Origin: a bacterium
Lineage (GTDB): Bacteria > Bacteroidota > Bacteroidia > Flavobacteriales > Schleiferiaceae
Assembly (NCBI GenBank): GCA_016125155.1
Contig: WGMI01000002.1
Span: 1-64,000, forward strand
Reading direction: 5' to 3'
DNA length: 64,000 nt
Shown in pieces: positions 8,509 to 17,826 of this stretch. The notes under the pieces were generated by a model. That model was not told the DNA's origin and ran no database searches. It saw only the letters and a list, made by a program, of their open reading frames with translations. The position numbers and the translations under genes were made by a program. Positions within the stretch are counted from its first letter, which is position 1; every line of letters starts with the position of its first letter.

Positions 8509-9630
8509 ATGAAAACCATCACTCAATGGGTTCAGTCTCCATCCCAAACCATCCATGATCCCGGATTTAGACCCGATGGAATTATGGTGTTTTCAAACGA
8601 ACCTGCACAAGAGGCCGATCTTTTGGCCGAACGTCTTCAGGAGCAGTTTCCCAGGGTTCCGTTGGTCGGCTGCAGCACTGCGGGTAGCATCGATGGGCAC
8701 TTTCTGCGGGAAACGGGCAGTGTGGTTCAGTTTCTGCACTTGGACAAGGGCGAAATGCGCGCGCGCTGGGTTCAGCTCGAACCCGAGGGTTCCGATGAGG
8801 CAGGGAGGGCGTTGGCCAGGCAATTGGACAGCCCTGATTTGCAACACATTATTGTGTTGAGTGATGGGCTTAAGGTCAACGGAACCGCCTTGGTGCAGGG
8901 GTTGGCGGCCATTGTGGGCCAGCGGGTTTCGATCACTGGGGGCTTGGCCGGAGACGGCGATCGCTTTCGTAAAACTTGGGTGTACAACAGCGAGGGCAGC
9001 GCCCAATCGGAGACCATCTGCGGCATCGGTCTGTACAAGCCCGTTTGGGAAATCGGATTTGGGTCGATGGGAGGGTGGACGGCCTTTGGTTTGGAACGCC
9101 TGGTGACCCGTTCCAAGGGCAATGTCTTGTACGAAATCGACGGACAACCGGCCCTCGATCTCTACAAGAGCTATTTGGGCGACCGCAGCGCCGATTTACC
9201 CGCTTCAGGGTTGTTGTTTCCGCTCAGCATCCGCACCAATGCCGATGACCGCCCTGTGGTGCGGACCATTCTGGGCATAGACGAAACCCAAAGGAGTTTG
9301 ATTTTCGCGGGCGACATTCCCCAAGGTTCGTATGCCAAGCTGATGAACGCCAGCGTAGATCGACTTTTGCGGGGGGCCGGTTCGGCCGCCCAGACTGCTG
9401 TAGAAGGGATGGAAGAAAGCCCGGAATGGGTGCTCCTGGTCAGTTGTGTCGGGCGCAAATTGGTGCTGAAGCAATTGGTCGAAGAAGAAATCGAGTGGGT
9501 GGAATCCGTGGTGCAGAGCGGGGCCATTTCGGGCTTCTATGCGTATGGCGAAATTGCCCCTTTTGAACAAGGGCTTGCCTGCGACCTCCACAATCAAACC
9601 ATGACGATTACGACCTTTCGCGAGCGATGA
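8509..9630 (+). CDS. FIST sensory-domain protein
   Basis: This 373-residue protein is made of FIST_N and FIST_C domains. The N-terminal half contains VPLVGCSTAGSIDGHF, the typical FIST_N G-C-S/T-x-A-G motif, and GGLAGDGDRF. The C-terminal half ends in SGFYAYGEIAPF, the FIST_C signature. FIST domains are proposed small-ligand sensors, perhaps for amino acids, and are often linked to histidine kinases. The stop overlaps the start of the kinase gene as ATGA, so the two are almost surely co-translated. I chose the ATG at 8509 because upstream in-frame codons run antisense through the neighbouring gene. Confidence 0.88.
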   Translation: MKTITQWVQSPSQTIHDPGFRPDGIMVFSNEPAQEADLLAERLQEQFPRVPLVGCSTAGSIDGHFLRETGSVVQFLHLDKGEMRARWVQLEPEGSDEAGRALARQLDSPDLQHIIVLSDGLKVNGTALVQGLAAIVGQRVSITGGLAGDGDRFRKTWVYNSEGSAQSETICGIGLYKPVWEIGFGSMGGWTAFGLERLVTRSKGNVLYEIDGQPALDLYKSYLGDRSADLPASGLLFPLSIRTNADDRPVVRTILGIDETQRSLIFAGDIPQGSYAKLMNASVDRLLRGAGSAAQTAVEGMEESPEWVLLVSCVGRKLVLKQLVEEEIEWVESVVQSGAISGFYAYGEIAPFEQGLACDLHNQTMTITTFRER

Positions 9631-12098
9631 GGACCGAAATCCCCCAGTTCCACCGCCTGCTCAAGCGGCAAATGGAGAAACACTTGCCCAATTCGATGAT
9701 GGGCGAACCGGGCCTGATGTCGTTTCTCGAGGCCATCGACCAAGCCTACAAAGACTTTGACCGCGATCTGAGCCAGAGCGAAAGCGTTCTCGAACAAAGC
9801 CTCCGGGAGTTGTTTGTAGTCAACCGTCAACTGACGCTCCAGGCCAAGCAGAGCCAGGAAGAAGCCCGCAGGGCCCGGGACGAATTGCAGGGCGTGGTCG
9901 ACAACGTCAGCGAAGTGGTATTTCAGACCGATTTGCTCGGTCGCTGGGTCTATCTCAACGCGTCTTGGACCCGAATTACAGGTTATCCGGTCAATCAATC
10001 GCTGGGCCATAGAGCGCTCGACTACATCCACGAAACAGACCGAATTCGGGTTGTAGACTTATTTCGGCGTTCGGTTCGCGAACAGCGAAGCGAGCGTTTC
10101 CAAGGGCGGGTGCGCTATCGATCTGCCTCGAACAGCCTAAGATGGATTGAGTTTCGGGCGCGATTTTTGACCGACCCCCAGGGGGAAATCTACGGGTTGG
10201 CCGGGTCGCTTGGCGATGTCACCGAACAGGTCGCCGCGGAAAGGAGCATCAGGCGTTTGTCGCTGGTGGCCGAACGAACCGCCAATGGGGTCATCATTAC
10301 CGATTCCTCGGGAAAGATCGAATGGATCAACGAATCGCTCAGCCGTTTGAGCGGATACGATTTGCTCCACATTGGGGACTGGCCGTTAATTGAATTTTTG
10401 GAATCAGACATCGGCGAGCCCGTCGAACTCGAGTCCATCAAACAGGCCTTAGAGCACGGGGCATCGCACAGAGGTTCGCTCCAGAGCCGCAAAAGCGATG
10501 GGTCACCATGGTGGATGTCTATCAATATAGACCCCTTGCACAACGAACGAGGGGTATTTCAGGGTTTTATTGTGCTCTTGTCCGACATCACCGGCGAACG
10601 CCATATTCAGGAGCAGATTCAGATTTCCGAAGCCCGACTCAGCGCGGTATTCGACAGCATCGACGACATGATTTGGTCGGTGGATCAAGACGGTCTGGTC
10701 GAGCTGATCAACCACAAGGCCAAACAAGACTTTGGGCATCTGTACGCCCATCCGCTCCAGCCCGGTTTGTCCTTGACCAAGCGAATGCCCGAAACCGAAC
10801 AGTTGTTCTGGAATGGCTTGCTCCACGCAGCTTTGTCCGGTCAATCGGTTGACGAGCGGATGAATCGAAGGTTTGGCAACGAACGGCACTATTTTGATTT
10901 ATCGCTCAACCCCATTGTTCGCGATGATCAATCGGTAGGGGTGGTGGTCTATCTCCGCGATGTTACGGAAATGGTGCGGTCAGAAGCCGCCTTGCGGACC
11001 TCTCGGGAGCAATTGGATCGAGCCCAAGAAATGGCGCGGTTGGGCTCGTGGGAATGGGAACTCGACACCGGCCAATTCATTTGCTCCCAGCAAATGAAAA
11101 CCCTGTTGGGTATGAAGGAGGACGAAACGCCGGTCTGGGAATCCTTTGTGCACGCCCTTTCGCCCGACGACCGAACGGTGCTGTTTTCAGGAGTAGAACA
11201 AGTACCCGTGTTGCGCAGAGAGTTCAAATTCGAACACAAACTGCTGGGACCGGAGGCCTCGGGTATTGTCGTAGAGACCACTATGGCTCCACACATCGAC
11301 AAAAGGGGTGCAGTTCGCAGCATACGGGGGGTGAGTCGGGACATTACGGATTGGACCAATCAACAGGCCAAACTACAGGAGTATCTGAGGAGTATAGAGC
11401 GCAGAAACAAAGAGTTAGACCGGTTTGCGTACTTGGTTAGCCACGACTTGAAATCGCCCTTGCGCGCCATCTTCAACCTGACTCTTTTCATCGAAGATGA
11501 ATTGAGCGAGATGCCTGCAGCGGTTCAGGAAAAGTTCCGCGAAATGCGCCGTCGCGGCGAACAAATGGAGCGCCTCATCGACGGAATTCTGTCGTATTCC
11601 CGGGTCGGCCGAAAGAAATACGAAGTGCGCAGGGCCGCATCGCGGGATTTGCTCGATGCCGCTCTACAGTTGTCGAACTGGCCCAATCACCTCGAATTGA
11701 GGGTGTCGGGGCAATGGCCGGAGTTAACCGTCGAGGAGACTCCGTTTATTCAGGTTTTCTCCAACCTCGTCAACAACGCAATCAAGTGCCACGACAAGCG
11801 CGAAGGAGGGTGGGTGCACATCGAGGCGCATTTGGATGCCGACCCTCGGTTTGCCTTATTTTGCATTCAGGACAACGGCCCTGGAATCGAGGAGCGTTTT
11901 CACGATAAAGTATTCGAGATTTTCCAAACCATTCCGAGGGAAGATTCAACCAACACCGCTCCTGAGGGAACCGGGATAGGGTTGGCATTGGTGCGCAAAG
12001 TGGTCGAAGAAAAAGGAGGACGCGTTTCTCTGGAGTCGCGACCGGGTTGGGGGAGTCTGTTTTGCTTTACGTGGCCGCTTGTCGAAGACATCCATTGA
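9627..12098 (+). CDS. Multi-PAS sensor histidine kinase (soluble)
   Basis: This protein has 823 residues and no membrane helix. A coiled-coil N-terminus (about 40-90) is followed by about four PAS/PAC units (roughly 90-205, 210-335, 335-450 and 470-585). HisKA follows with the phosphoacceptor H606 in YLVSHDLKSPLRA. The ATPase domain has N box NLVNNAIKC, G1 IQDNGPGIEER and G2 GTGIGLALVRKVVEEKGG. The kinase looks catalytically complete. Because it is cytoplasmic and overlaps the FIST gene, the FIST protein is the likely ligand-sensing partner. The receiver-only regulator just downstream is the likely phosphorylation target. Confidence 0.92.
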   Translation: MRTEIPQFHRLLKRQMEKHLPNSMMGEPGLMSFLEAIDQAYKDFDRDLSQSESVLEQSLRELFVVNRQLTLQAKQSQEEARRARDELQGVVDNVSEVVFQTDLLGRWVYLNASWTRITGYPVNQSLGHRALDYIHETDRIRVVDLFRRSVREQRSERFQGRVRYRSASNSLRWIEFRARFLTDPQGEIYGLAGSLGDVTEQVAAERSIRRLSLVAERTANGVIITDSSGKIEWINESLSRLSGYDLLHIGDWPLIEFLESDIGEPVELESIKQALEHGASHRGSLQSRKSDGSPWWMSINIDPLHNERGVFQGFIVLLSDITGERHIQEQIQISEARLSAVFDSIDDMIWSVDQDGLVELINHKAKQDFGHLYAHPLQPGLSLTKRMPETEQLFWNGLLHAALSGQSVDERMNRRFGNERHYFDLSLNPIVRDDQSVGVVVYLRDVTEMVRSEAALRTSREQLDRAQEMARLGSWEWELDTGQFICSQQMKTLLGMKEDETPVWESFVHALSPDDRTVLFSGVEQVPVLRREFKFEHKLLGPEASGIVVETTMAPHIDKRGAVRSIRGVSRDITDWTNQQAKLQEYLRSIERRNKELDRFAYLVSHDLKSPLRAIFNLTLFIEDELSEMPAAVQEKFREMRRRGEQMERLIDGILSYSRVGRKKYEVRRAASRDLLDAALQLSNWPNHLELRVSGQWPELTVEETPFIQVFSNLVNNAIKCHDKREGGWVHIEAHLDADPRFALFCIQDNGPGIEERFHDKVFEIFQTIPREDSTNTAPEGTGIGLALVRKVVEEKGGRVSLESRPGWGSLFCFTWPLVEDIH

Positions 12099-12134
12099 TC
12101 TGTTGATCTGTTAACCTCTCCACATCCTCGTTCT

Positions 12135-12557
12135 ATGCTCAAATTGCCGCGAATTTTGGTCGTGGAAGACGACGAAATCGACATCCTCAATATGGAGCGC
12201 GTATTCCGGCGAAACAATGTCCTCAACGCGTTGGAATTCGCCCGAAATGGGGTCGAGGCTTTGTCCAAGCTTGAGTCGGTGGAGTTTCGGCGCTCTGGGC
12301 CTCTGGCGGTCATCATGGATTTGAACATGCCTAAAATGGGGGGGTTGGAATTGCTCCGGCGCATTCGTCAAAATCCGGAACTGAACGGAATCCCGGTGGT
12401 GGTCTTTTCGACCTCAGACGAAGCGGAAGATTTGGCGGAGGCTTTTCGCTATCATCCCACGGCCTACTTCGTGAAAGCCTTGGCTCAAGAGCGTTTTCAG
12501 GAGGATATCCTCGCTGTCCTACATTTTATCAACCTCAGTCGTCAGCCGAGGTGTTGA
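12135..12557 (+). CDS. Single-domain response regulator (Rcp1-like receiver)
   Basis: This is a 140-residue receiver with no output domain. The acidic pocket is VVEDDE, the phosphoacceptor is D62 in VIMDLNMPKMGG, the switch Ser/Thr lies in VVVFSTSDE, and the conserved Lys is K114 in YFVKAL. NMPKMGG and the STSDEAEDL segment resemble phytochrome-type Rcp1 receivers. It sits 36 bases after the PAS kinase and its end overlaps the start of the GH3 gene. It probably acts through protein contacts, for example on a phosphorelay, not by binding DNA. Confidence 0.92.
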   Translation: MLKLPRILVVEDDEIDILNMERVFRRNNVLNALEFARNGVEALSKLESVEFRRSGPLAVIMDLNMPKMGGLELLRRIRQNPELNGIPVVVFSTSDEAEDLAEAFRYHPTAYFVKALAQERFQEDILAVLHFINLSRQPRC

Positions 12558-15457
12558 AGCGCAGCATCGGTCTGTTTGGGGCATTGTTGTTGGGATTTTC
12601 GAGCCTTTCCCAACCTTGGAAAAACGACCCCGATACTCGTCGGTGGGCAGACAGCGTGTTGACCACCTTAGACGACAGCGCCCGGATCGCCCAGCTCTTT
12701 GTGATCAGCGCCTATTCAAACCGCGGAGAAGACCACCGGGCAGAGCTCGTGGATTGGGTCGAGCGCAGAGGCGTGGGCGGGCTGATTTTCTTTCAGGGAG
12801 GACCAGGGCGTCAGACCCATCTGACCCAAGCGCTTCAAGGCCGCGCCAAAGTTCCCTTGTTGATTTCCATCGATGGAGAATGGGGCCCTGCCATGCGCCT
12901 CGACAGCGCTTTGCGGTTTCCCTGGGCATTGACTTTGGGCAGCATTGACGACAGCGCTTTGCATTACGACCACGGGCGACGCATCGGTGCGCAGTGCAAA
13001 AGCCTCGGCATCCATTGGAATTTTGCACCCGTGCTCGATGTCAACACCAACCCCGACAACCCCATCATCAATGCCCGCAGCTATGGCCAGGATCCGGAAA
13101 AAGTCAGACGGGCGGCCGTGGCTTTTTCATTGGGGATGCAGAGTCAAGGCGTGTTGGCTTGTGGAAAGCACTTTCCCGGTCACGGAGATACCCGTGACGA
13201 CTCCCACAAGACCCTGCCCAAACTCGAGCACTCGGCCAAACGACTCGAAGCAGTAGAACTCGTTCCATTCCGGGCGGCGGTAGCTTCGGGCATGGCGTCC
13301 ATCATGGTCGGACACCTGTCAGTGCCTGCCCTCGATACCAGCGGCAGGTCTGCCTCCTTATCTGAAATCATGGTGCAAAAGATGTTGCGCGATCAATGGG
13401 GCTATGAGGGATTGATTGTGACGGATGCCCTCAATATGCAAGGGGCCGATGGTTATACACAGCCCGGCGATCTAGAGCGCGCGGCGTTTTTGGCGGGAAG
13501 CGATGTCCTTTTGTGCCCTCGCGATCCCGAGGCCGGCATGCACGCCCTGCACCAAGCCCTCGATTCGGGCTGGGTCGATTCAACCCGTTTGGCCCAGAGT
13601 GTACACCGCATCTTAATGGCGAAGCACTGGTCTCGAACCCAAATGGCAAAGAGCGGGACCACCGAAGGACAAAAGGAGGCCCTCAGTGCCCCTTCCGATC
13701 GGCGTTGGATCGAATCGTCCGCACAAAGGTCGGTAGTGGTGCTTCGCAACCGTGGCAAACGCATGCCGCTGCGAACGCCATACGGACGCATTGCGATCGT
13801 TCTTGTAGGAAAAGATATTGGAAGCGAGTTTGTTACTTCCATCCGCCTGCGGCGCGCAGCGTCGGTCTTTTTGCTCGATCCCGCACAAGTCGAGGGGTTG
13901 GCAGACACTTTGGATCACTTCGACCACCTGATTATTGCGGCATACACGGCGGGGAGCAATCCGTGGAAGTCGTACAAAATCAAGCCCGAAGAAGCCGATA
14001 TAGTCCGTGTACTCAGCCGAAAAAAAGGGGCCACGTTGGTGTTTTTTGGCAATCCCTACGGACTCAAATACAGCGGAGGGTTAGAGGAAGCCGACGGTGT
14101 AGTGCTCGCGCATCAAAATCACCCCGCTTTTGAACGGGCCGCGGCCCAGGTACTCTTTGACGGCATCTCTTCTGGAGGGCATTTACCGGTAGATGTTTCC
14201 AAGCATTTAAAACAAGGTGAAGGAGAAAACACGGCCTCCGGGGGGGTGCTTGGGTTCGGTTCGGCAGAATCGGTTGGGATGGATTCCACCCGTTTGAGTG
14301 CCATCGACGGCATGGTCAAGGCCTCTATCGACCGGGGCGACATTCCCGGGGCCCAGGTATTGGTGGCCCGCAGGGGCAAAGTGGTCTATCACAAAGCCTT
14401 CGGAACCCTTCACAAAGGGGGAGAAGACACGGTTTCCGTCGACAACTTATACGATTTAGCTTCCATCACCAAGATAGCGGCCTCTACCCTGGGCCTGATG
14501 TACGCGGTCGAACAGGGTAAAATTCGCCTCGACGACAGCCTCGGCGCCCTGCTGCCCGAATTGAGCGGGACCGACAAATCGCGACTGGTGCTCCGCGATA
14601 TATTGGCCCACCAAGCGGGGCTTCCAGCTTGGATACCCCTGTGGCCGCTGACGTTTGAACACGGTTCTCCCAACCCCGAATTGTACCGCAAGCGTTGCGA
14701 AGAGGGGTTTGAACGACAGGTCTGCGATTCGCTCTTTTTGCACACCGAATTTGCCGAGCGCCAATTTCAAGAGGTGGTGCGGGCTCCGCTCAGTCCAGGC
14801 CAGGGCTACAAGTACAGCGATTTAGGTTACTACTTCATTCAGCGCATTTTGGAGCGGGAAATGGGGGTGCCCCTCGACGTTTTGGTCGAAAACCGATTCT
14901 ATCGGCCAATGGGTCTGGAACGGATGCTCTATCGTCCTTTAGAGCATTATTCCCGAGAACAAATAGCCCCGACCGAATTCGATCTCTTGTTTCGCAAGCG
15001 ATTGGTCCACGGCTATGTACACGATCCCGGTGCGGCCTTGATGGGGGGCGTGGCGGGGCACGCCGGGCTGTTTTCGAATGCCCTCGATTTGGCTCGTTTG
15101 ATGCAAATGCTGATCCAATCGGGGACCTACGGAGGTCAGCGCTATCTGCAGCCCGAGACCATCGCCGAGTTTACGCGCTGTGCCTTTTGTTCTCAAGGAA
15201 ACCGAAGAGGCTTGGGTTTTGACAAACCCCAATTGAGTGGTAGCGGCCCCACCTGCGGGTGTACCAGCCCCAACAGTTTTGGGCATACCGGTTTTACAGG
15301 TACCATGGTATGGGCCGACCCCGAACATCAGTTGGTGTATGTCTTTCTCTCGAACCGCGTCCACCCCGATGCCGCGAACAATGGGCTGTTGCGTTCTAAT
15401 TTGAGGACCGAAATTCAAACCGTGATCTATGATGCCATACAGACTGAAAATCCGTGA
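12551..15457 (+). CDS. GH3 beta-N-acetylglucosaminidase fused to class C beta-lactamase-like serine hydrolase
   Basis: This 968-residue protein starts at GTG 12551, or TTG 12554, inside the end of the receiver gene, and has an N-terminal signal peptide (IGLFGALLLGFSSLSQ). The GH3 half shows the NagZ-type loop GKHFPGHGDTRDDSH (K206, H207, then the Asp/His acid-base pair) and the nucleophile D292 in VTDALNMQGAD. The C-terminal half is a serine hydrolase with SITK (S638, K641), Y755 in YSDLGYY and the HTG motif in GHTGFTGT. This architecture is known in Bacteroidota and suggests periplasmic or surface peptidoglycan or aminosugar turnover. A Cys-rich stretch (CAFC to CGC) near residue 880 is unusual. 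Confidence 0.9.
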   Translation: MLKRSIGLFGALLLGFSSLSQPWKNDPDTRRWADSVLTTLDDSARIAQLFVISAYSNRGEDHRAELVDWVERRGVGGLIFFQGGPGRQTHLTQALQGRAKVPLLISIDGEWGPAMRLDSALRFPWALTLGSIDDSALHYDHGRRIGAQCKSLGIHWNFAPVLDVNTNPDNPIINARSYGQDPEKVRRAAVAFSLGMQSQGVLACGKHFPGHGDTRDDSHKTLPKLEHSAKRLEAVELVPFRAAVASGMASIMVGHLSVPALDTSGRSASLSEIMVQKMLRDQWGYEGLIVTDALNMQGADGYTQPGDLERAAFLAGSDVLLCPRDPEAGMHALHQALDSGWVDSTRLAQSVHRILMAKHWSRTQMAKSGTTEGQKEALSAPSDRRWIESSAQRSVVVLRNRGKRMPLRTPYGRIAIVLVGKDIGSEFVTSIRLRRAASVFLLDPAQVEGLADTLDHFDHLIIAAYTAGSNPWKSYKIKPEEADIVRVLSRKKGATLVFFGNPYGLKYSGGLEEADGVVLAHQNHPAFERAAAQVLFDGISSGGHLPVDVSKHLKQGEGENTASGGVLGFGSAESVGMDSTRLSAIDGMVKASIDRGDIPGAQVLVARRGKVVYHKAFGTLHKGGEDTVSVDNLYDLASITKIAASTLGLMYAVEQGKIRLDDSLGALLPELSGTDKSRLVLRDILAHQAGLPAWIPLWPLTFEHGSPNPELYRKRCEEGFERQVCDSLFLHTEFAERQFQEVVRAPLSPGQGYKYSDLGYYFIQRILEREMGVPLDVLVENRFYRPMGLERMLYRPLEHYSREQIAPTEFDLLFRKRLVHGYVHDPGAALMGGVAGHAGLFSNALDLARLMQMLIQSGTYGGQRYLQPETIAEFTRCAFCSQGNRRGLGFDKPQLSGSGPTCGCTSPNSFGHTGFTGTMVWADPEHQLVYVFLSNRVHPDAANNGLLRSNLRTEIQTVIYDAIQTENP

Positions 15458-16136
15458 TTTGAGTTTGATCTGCGCCCTTGCCCTAACGCCATTTGGCCTC
15501 TGGGCGCAAGAAACCCCCCAGGACGAACGACCGGTCAACGCCTCGGGGCAGCCCCACGGTACCTGGATTCTACACCACCCCAACGGCATGCTTCGGCAAA
15601 TTGCCCATTATGCCGAGGGCTTCAAACAGGGCGATGTTTGGGACATCGACCCTCAAGGCCGGGTAACGGCTCGTGCTCAGTATCAGAAAGACACTCTTCA
15701 TGGTGCTCAATATGTGTATTATAGCGGCGGTAATTTAAAGTCTTTGATGAATTATGACCGGGGGCAACTCCACGGAGCCATCGAGTTGTATTCTTCGAGC
15801 AACCAACCCACCGAGCGGGGCGAATACCGAAAAGGGCAAAAACACGGGGTCTACACCTGGTTTTATGCCGATGGCAAAAAGGCCACCGACTATGCCTATG
15901 TCGACGGGGTCATTGAGGGCGACGTCGTGTATTACCATCCCAACGAACTCGTCAAAAGCCGTCAGCAATACAAGGCCGGCAAGCGCAGCGGAACCTATGA
16001 GGAGTTCGACGAAAGCGGTCGCCTGCGGCGCTCAGGTCAGTTTGTCAACGATCTGGAAGAAGGCACCTGGATCGAGTACGATGAAACCGGAAAGGTGGCC
16101 GTAAAAACCAAATACAAGGGCGGAAAGTCGCGTTAG
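15429..16136 (+). CDS. Exported MORN-repeat (YwqK-like) protein
   Basis: This 235-residue protein has a signal peptide (IRDLSLICALALTPFGLWAQ). About seven repeats of roughly 23 residues follow, with the pattern G-x-x-x-G-x-x-x-x-Y/F-x-x-G, for example GQPHGTWILHHPNG, GQLHGAIELYSS and GQKHGVYTWFYADG. Such MORN variants are abundant in Bacteroidota as cell-surface or periplasmic proteins. The label toxin-antitoxin YwqK antitoxin is a database habit, and no toxin gene is adjacent. It overlaps the end of the GH3 fusion gene by 29 bases; the ATG at 15432 is an equally good start. Confidence 0.82.
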   Translation: MMPYRLKIRDLSLICALALTPFGLWAQETPQDERPVNASGQPHGTWILHHPNGMLRQIAHYAEGFKQGDVWDIDPQGRVTARAQYQKDTLHGAQYVYYSGGNLKSLMNYDRGQLHGAIELYSSSNQPTERGEYRKGQKHGVYTWFYADGKKATDYAYVDGVIEGDVVYYHPNELVKSRQQYKAGKRSGTYEEFDESGRLRRSGQFVNDLEEGTWIEYDETGKVAVKTKYKGGKSR

Positions 16137-16235
16137 CGTTCGGCTGTCCAATCGGATATTGCCGAACCAACCGCGTGGTGAACCAAAGCCCCCAGTTCAG
16201 CCGTTATCATTGCACCGAATTCGACCCCTTTCTCT

Positions 16236-17393
16236 ATGAAAATTGGCATTGTGTGCTATCCTACGTTCGGCGGAAGCGGAGTGGTGGCCACCGAATTGGG
16301 AAAGCACCTCGCCCAAATGGGGCACAAGGTGCATTTCATTACCTACAGCCAGCCCGTGCGGTTGGACATCCTGGTGGAGAACATCTACTACCACGAAGTG
16401 AATGTCCAAGATTATCCGCTGTTTCAATACCAACCCTACGAATTGGCGCTGTCGAGCAAAATGGTCGATACCGTGCTCAACGAAGGCTTGGAATTGCTCC
16501 ATGTGCACTACGCCATTCCCCATGCCTATGCGGCCTATATGGCCAAGCAGATTTTAAAAGAAAAGGGCATCGACATACCCGTAATCACTACCCTCCACGG
16601 CACCGATATCACACTGGTGGGCAAGAACCCTTCGTACAAACCCGCGGTCACCTTTTCGATCAACCACTCCGATATCGTCACCTGCGTTTCCAATAGCTTG
16701 AAAATGGATACCCTCCGGTTTTTCCCGGTGCGCAAGGACATTTTGGTGGTGCCCAACTTTATCGATGTATCGCTTTATCAAGGCGAGGTGAACTGCAAAA
16801 AGGCCCAGCTCGCTCCCGAAGGGGAGAGGATCTTGACCCACGTTTCCAACTTCCGGAAAGTGAAGCGGGTCAAAGACGTGGTTTCCATTTTCGCGTTGAT
16901 ACACGCCGAAATCCCTTCGCGATTGGTGTTGATTGGCGATGGTCCAGAGCGGGAACGGGCCGAAGAACAGGCCAAAGAACTCGGCATATTCGAACAACTC
17001 ATCTTTTTGGGCAAGACCACCGAAGTGCATCGGGTGTTGTGCATGTCCGATCTGTTTTTGCTCCCTTCAGATAGCGAGAGTTTTGGATTGGCCGCTTTGG
17101 AAGCGATGGCCGCCAAAGTCCCCGTGCTGAGCAGCAATGCAGGGGGCTTGCCCGAGGTCAACATCGATGGGGTCACCGGATTTACGGCCGACGTGGGCGA
17201 TGTGGAAACTCTGGCGCGCAAGGGCATTGCGCTCCTCAAAGACGAAGCTCGGTTTCAACAGTTTCGGATGCAGGCGTTTGAAAAGGCCAAAGAGTTTGAG
17301 ATCGAGCGAATTCTGCCGCAATACCTCGAATTGTACGACAGGGCCTTGGGGATGTATAAGAAGCCCAAATCGCGGAAAAAAGGCGCCAGGTAA
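16236..17393 (+). CDS. bshA: N-acetyl-alpha-D-glucosaminyl L-malate synthase BshA (bacillithiol pathway)
   Basis: This is a 385-residue GT4 glycosyltransferase. The N-terminus MKIGIVCYPTFGGSGVVATELG matches BshA, which joins UDP-GlcNAc to L-malate in the first bacillithiol step. Other family marks are HVHYAIPHAYAAYMA, TTLHGTDITLVG, a nucleotide-sugar site ending in PSDSESFGLAALEAMA, and NAGGLPEV. bshB and bshC are not in the window, so completeness of the pathway cannot be judged. It is convergent with the SUI1-like gene, with only 6 bases between the stops. Confidence 0.9.
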   Translation: MKIGIVCYPTFGGSGVVATELGKHLAQMGHKVHFITYSQPVRLDILVENIYYHEVNVQDYPLFQYQPYELALSSKMVDTVLNEGLELLHVHYAIPHAYAAYMAKQILKEKGIDIPVITTLHGTDITLVGKNPSYKPAVTFSINHSDIVTCVSNSLKMDTLRFFPVRKDILVVPNFIDVSLYQGEVNCKKAQLAPEGERILTHVSNFRKVKRVKDVVSIFALIHAEIPSRLVLIGDGPERERAEEQAKELGIFEQLIFLGKTTEVHRVLCMSDLFLLPSDSESFGLAALEAMAAKVPVLSSNAGGLPEVNIDGVTGFTADVGDVETLARKGIALLKDEARFQQFRMQAFEKAKEFEIERILPQYLELYDRALGMYKKPKSRKKGAR

Positions 17394-17399
17394 TTGGGT

Positions 17400-17813
17400 T
17401 TACCCCCCGACCCGCTTGCAGCGAAACCCTCGGTTCTGGAGCAATTCCATGATTTTGTCGCGGCGATCGCCCTGAATCAATATCACGCCATCGTTGACCG
17501 ACCCCCCTGAACCCATCTGTACCTTAAGCCACTGGGCCAGTTCCGCGATTTCGACATCCGTTCCTGGATGGCCAGAAATCAAGACGGCCGCTTTGCCGGC
17601 TCGGGACTTGCGCTCCAAACGCACTTCCAGCGTCGCCTTTGCGGTTGAGGAGGAAGTCGCTGATTCCGTCGGGGATTCGTCCTCTGCTCTGAACCCTGCG
17701 TCGGCCAGCGCTTGTTGGAGGGCGCTCAGCGAACCCGTTGAATACACATAACCCCCCAGCTCGGATTCGCTCGAGTGCTTTTTGCTCTTTTTGTCCTGGG
17801 GCTTTTGGGGCAC
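17400..17813 (-). CDS. SUI1/YciH-family translation initiation factor
   Basis: This 137-residue protein has a basic N-terminal tail and a C-terminal SUI1 domain: LEVRLERKSRAGKAAVLISG, then a QMGSGGSVNDGVILIQGDRRDKIMELL-type core. The core matches the bacterial eIF1-like signature of a GGS loop, an I/L-QGD turn and a final helix. The likely role is start-codon fidelity on the 30S subunit, by analogy with YciH. The start is GTG at 17813; no in-frame ATG lies between it and the upstream stop. It follows dnaA on the same strand, 13 bases downstream of the dnaA stop. Confidence 0.87.
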   Translation of the reverse strand: MPQKPQDKKSKKHSSESELGGYVYSTGSLSALQQALADAGFRAEDESPTESATSSSTAKATLEVRLERKSRAGKAAVLISGHPGTDVEIAELAQWLKVQMGSGGSVNDGVILIQGDRRDKIMELLQNRGFRCKRVGG

Positions 17814-17826
17814 GTTGGGCGCGAGC

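Noticed and set aside
13453-13461. TTATACACA, a match to the DnaA box
   Set aside because: It is a single copy inside the GH3 coding sequence with no neighbouring boxes, so chance is the simplest explanation.
15429-16136. Antitoxin of a toxin-antitoxin pair (YwqK label)
   Set aside because: The protein is an exported MORN-repeat protein and no toxin-like small gene is adjacent.
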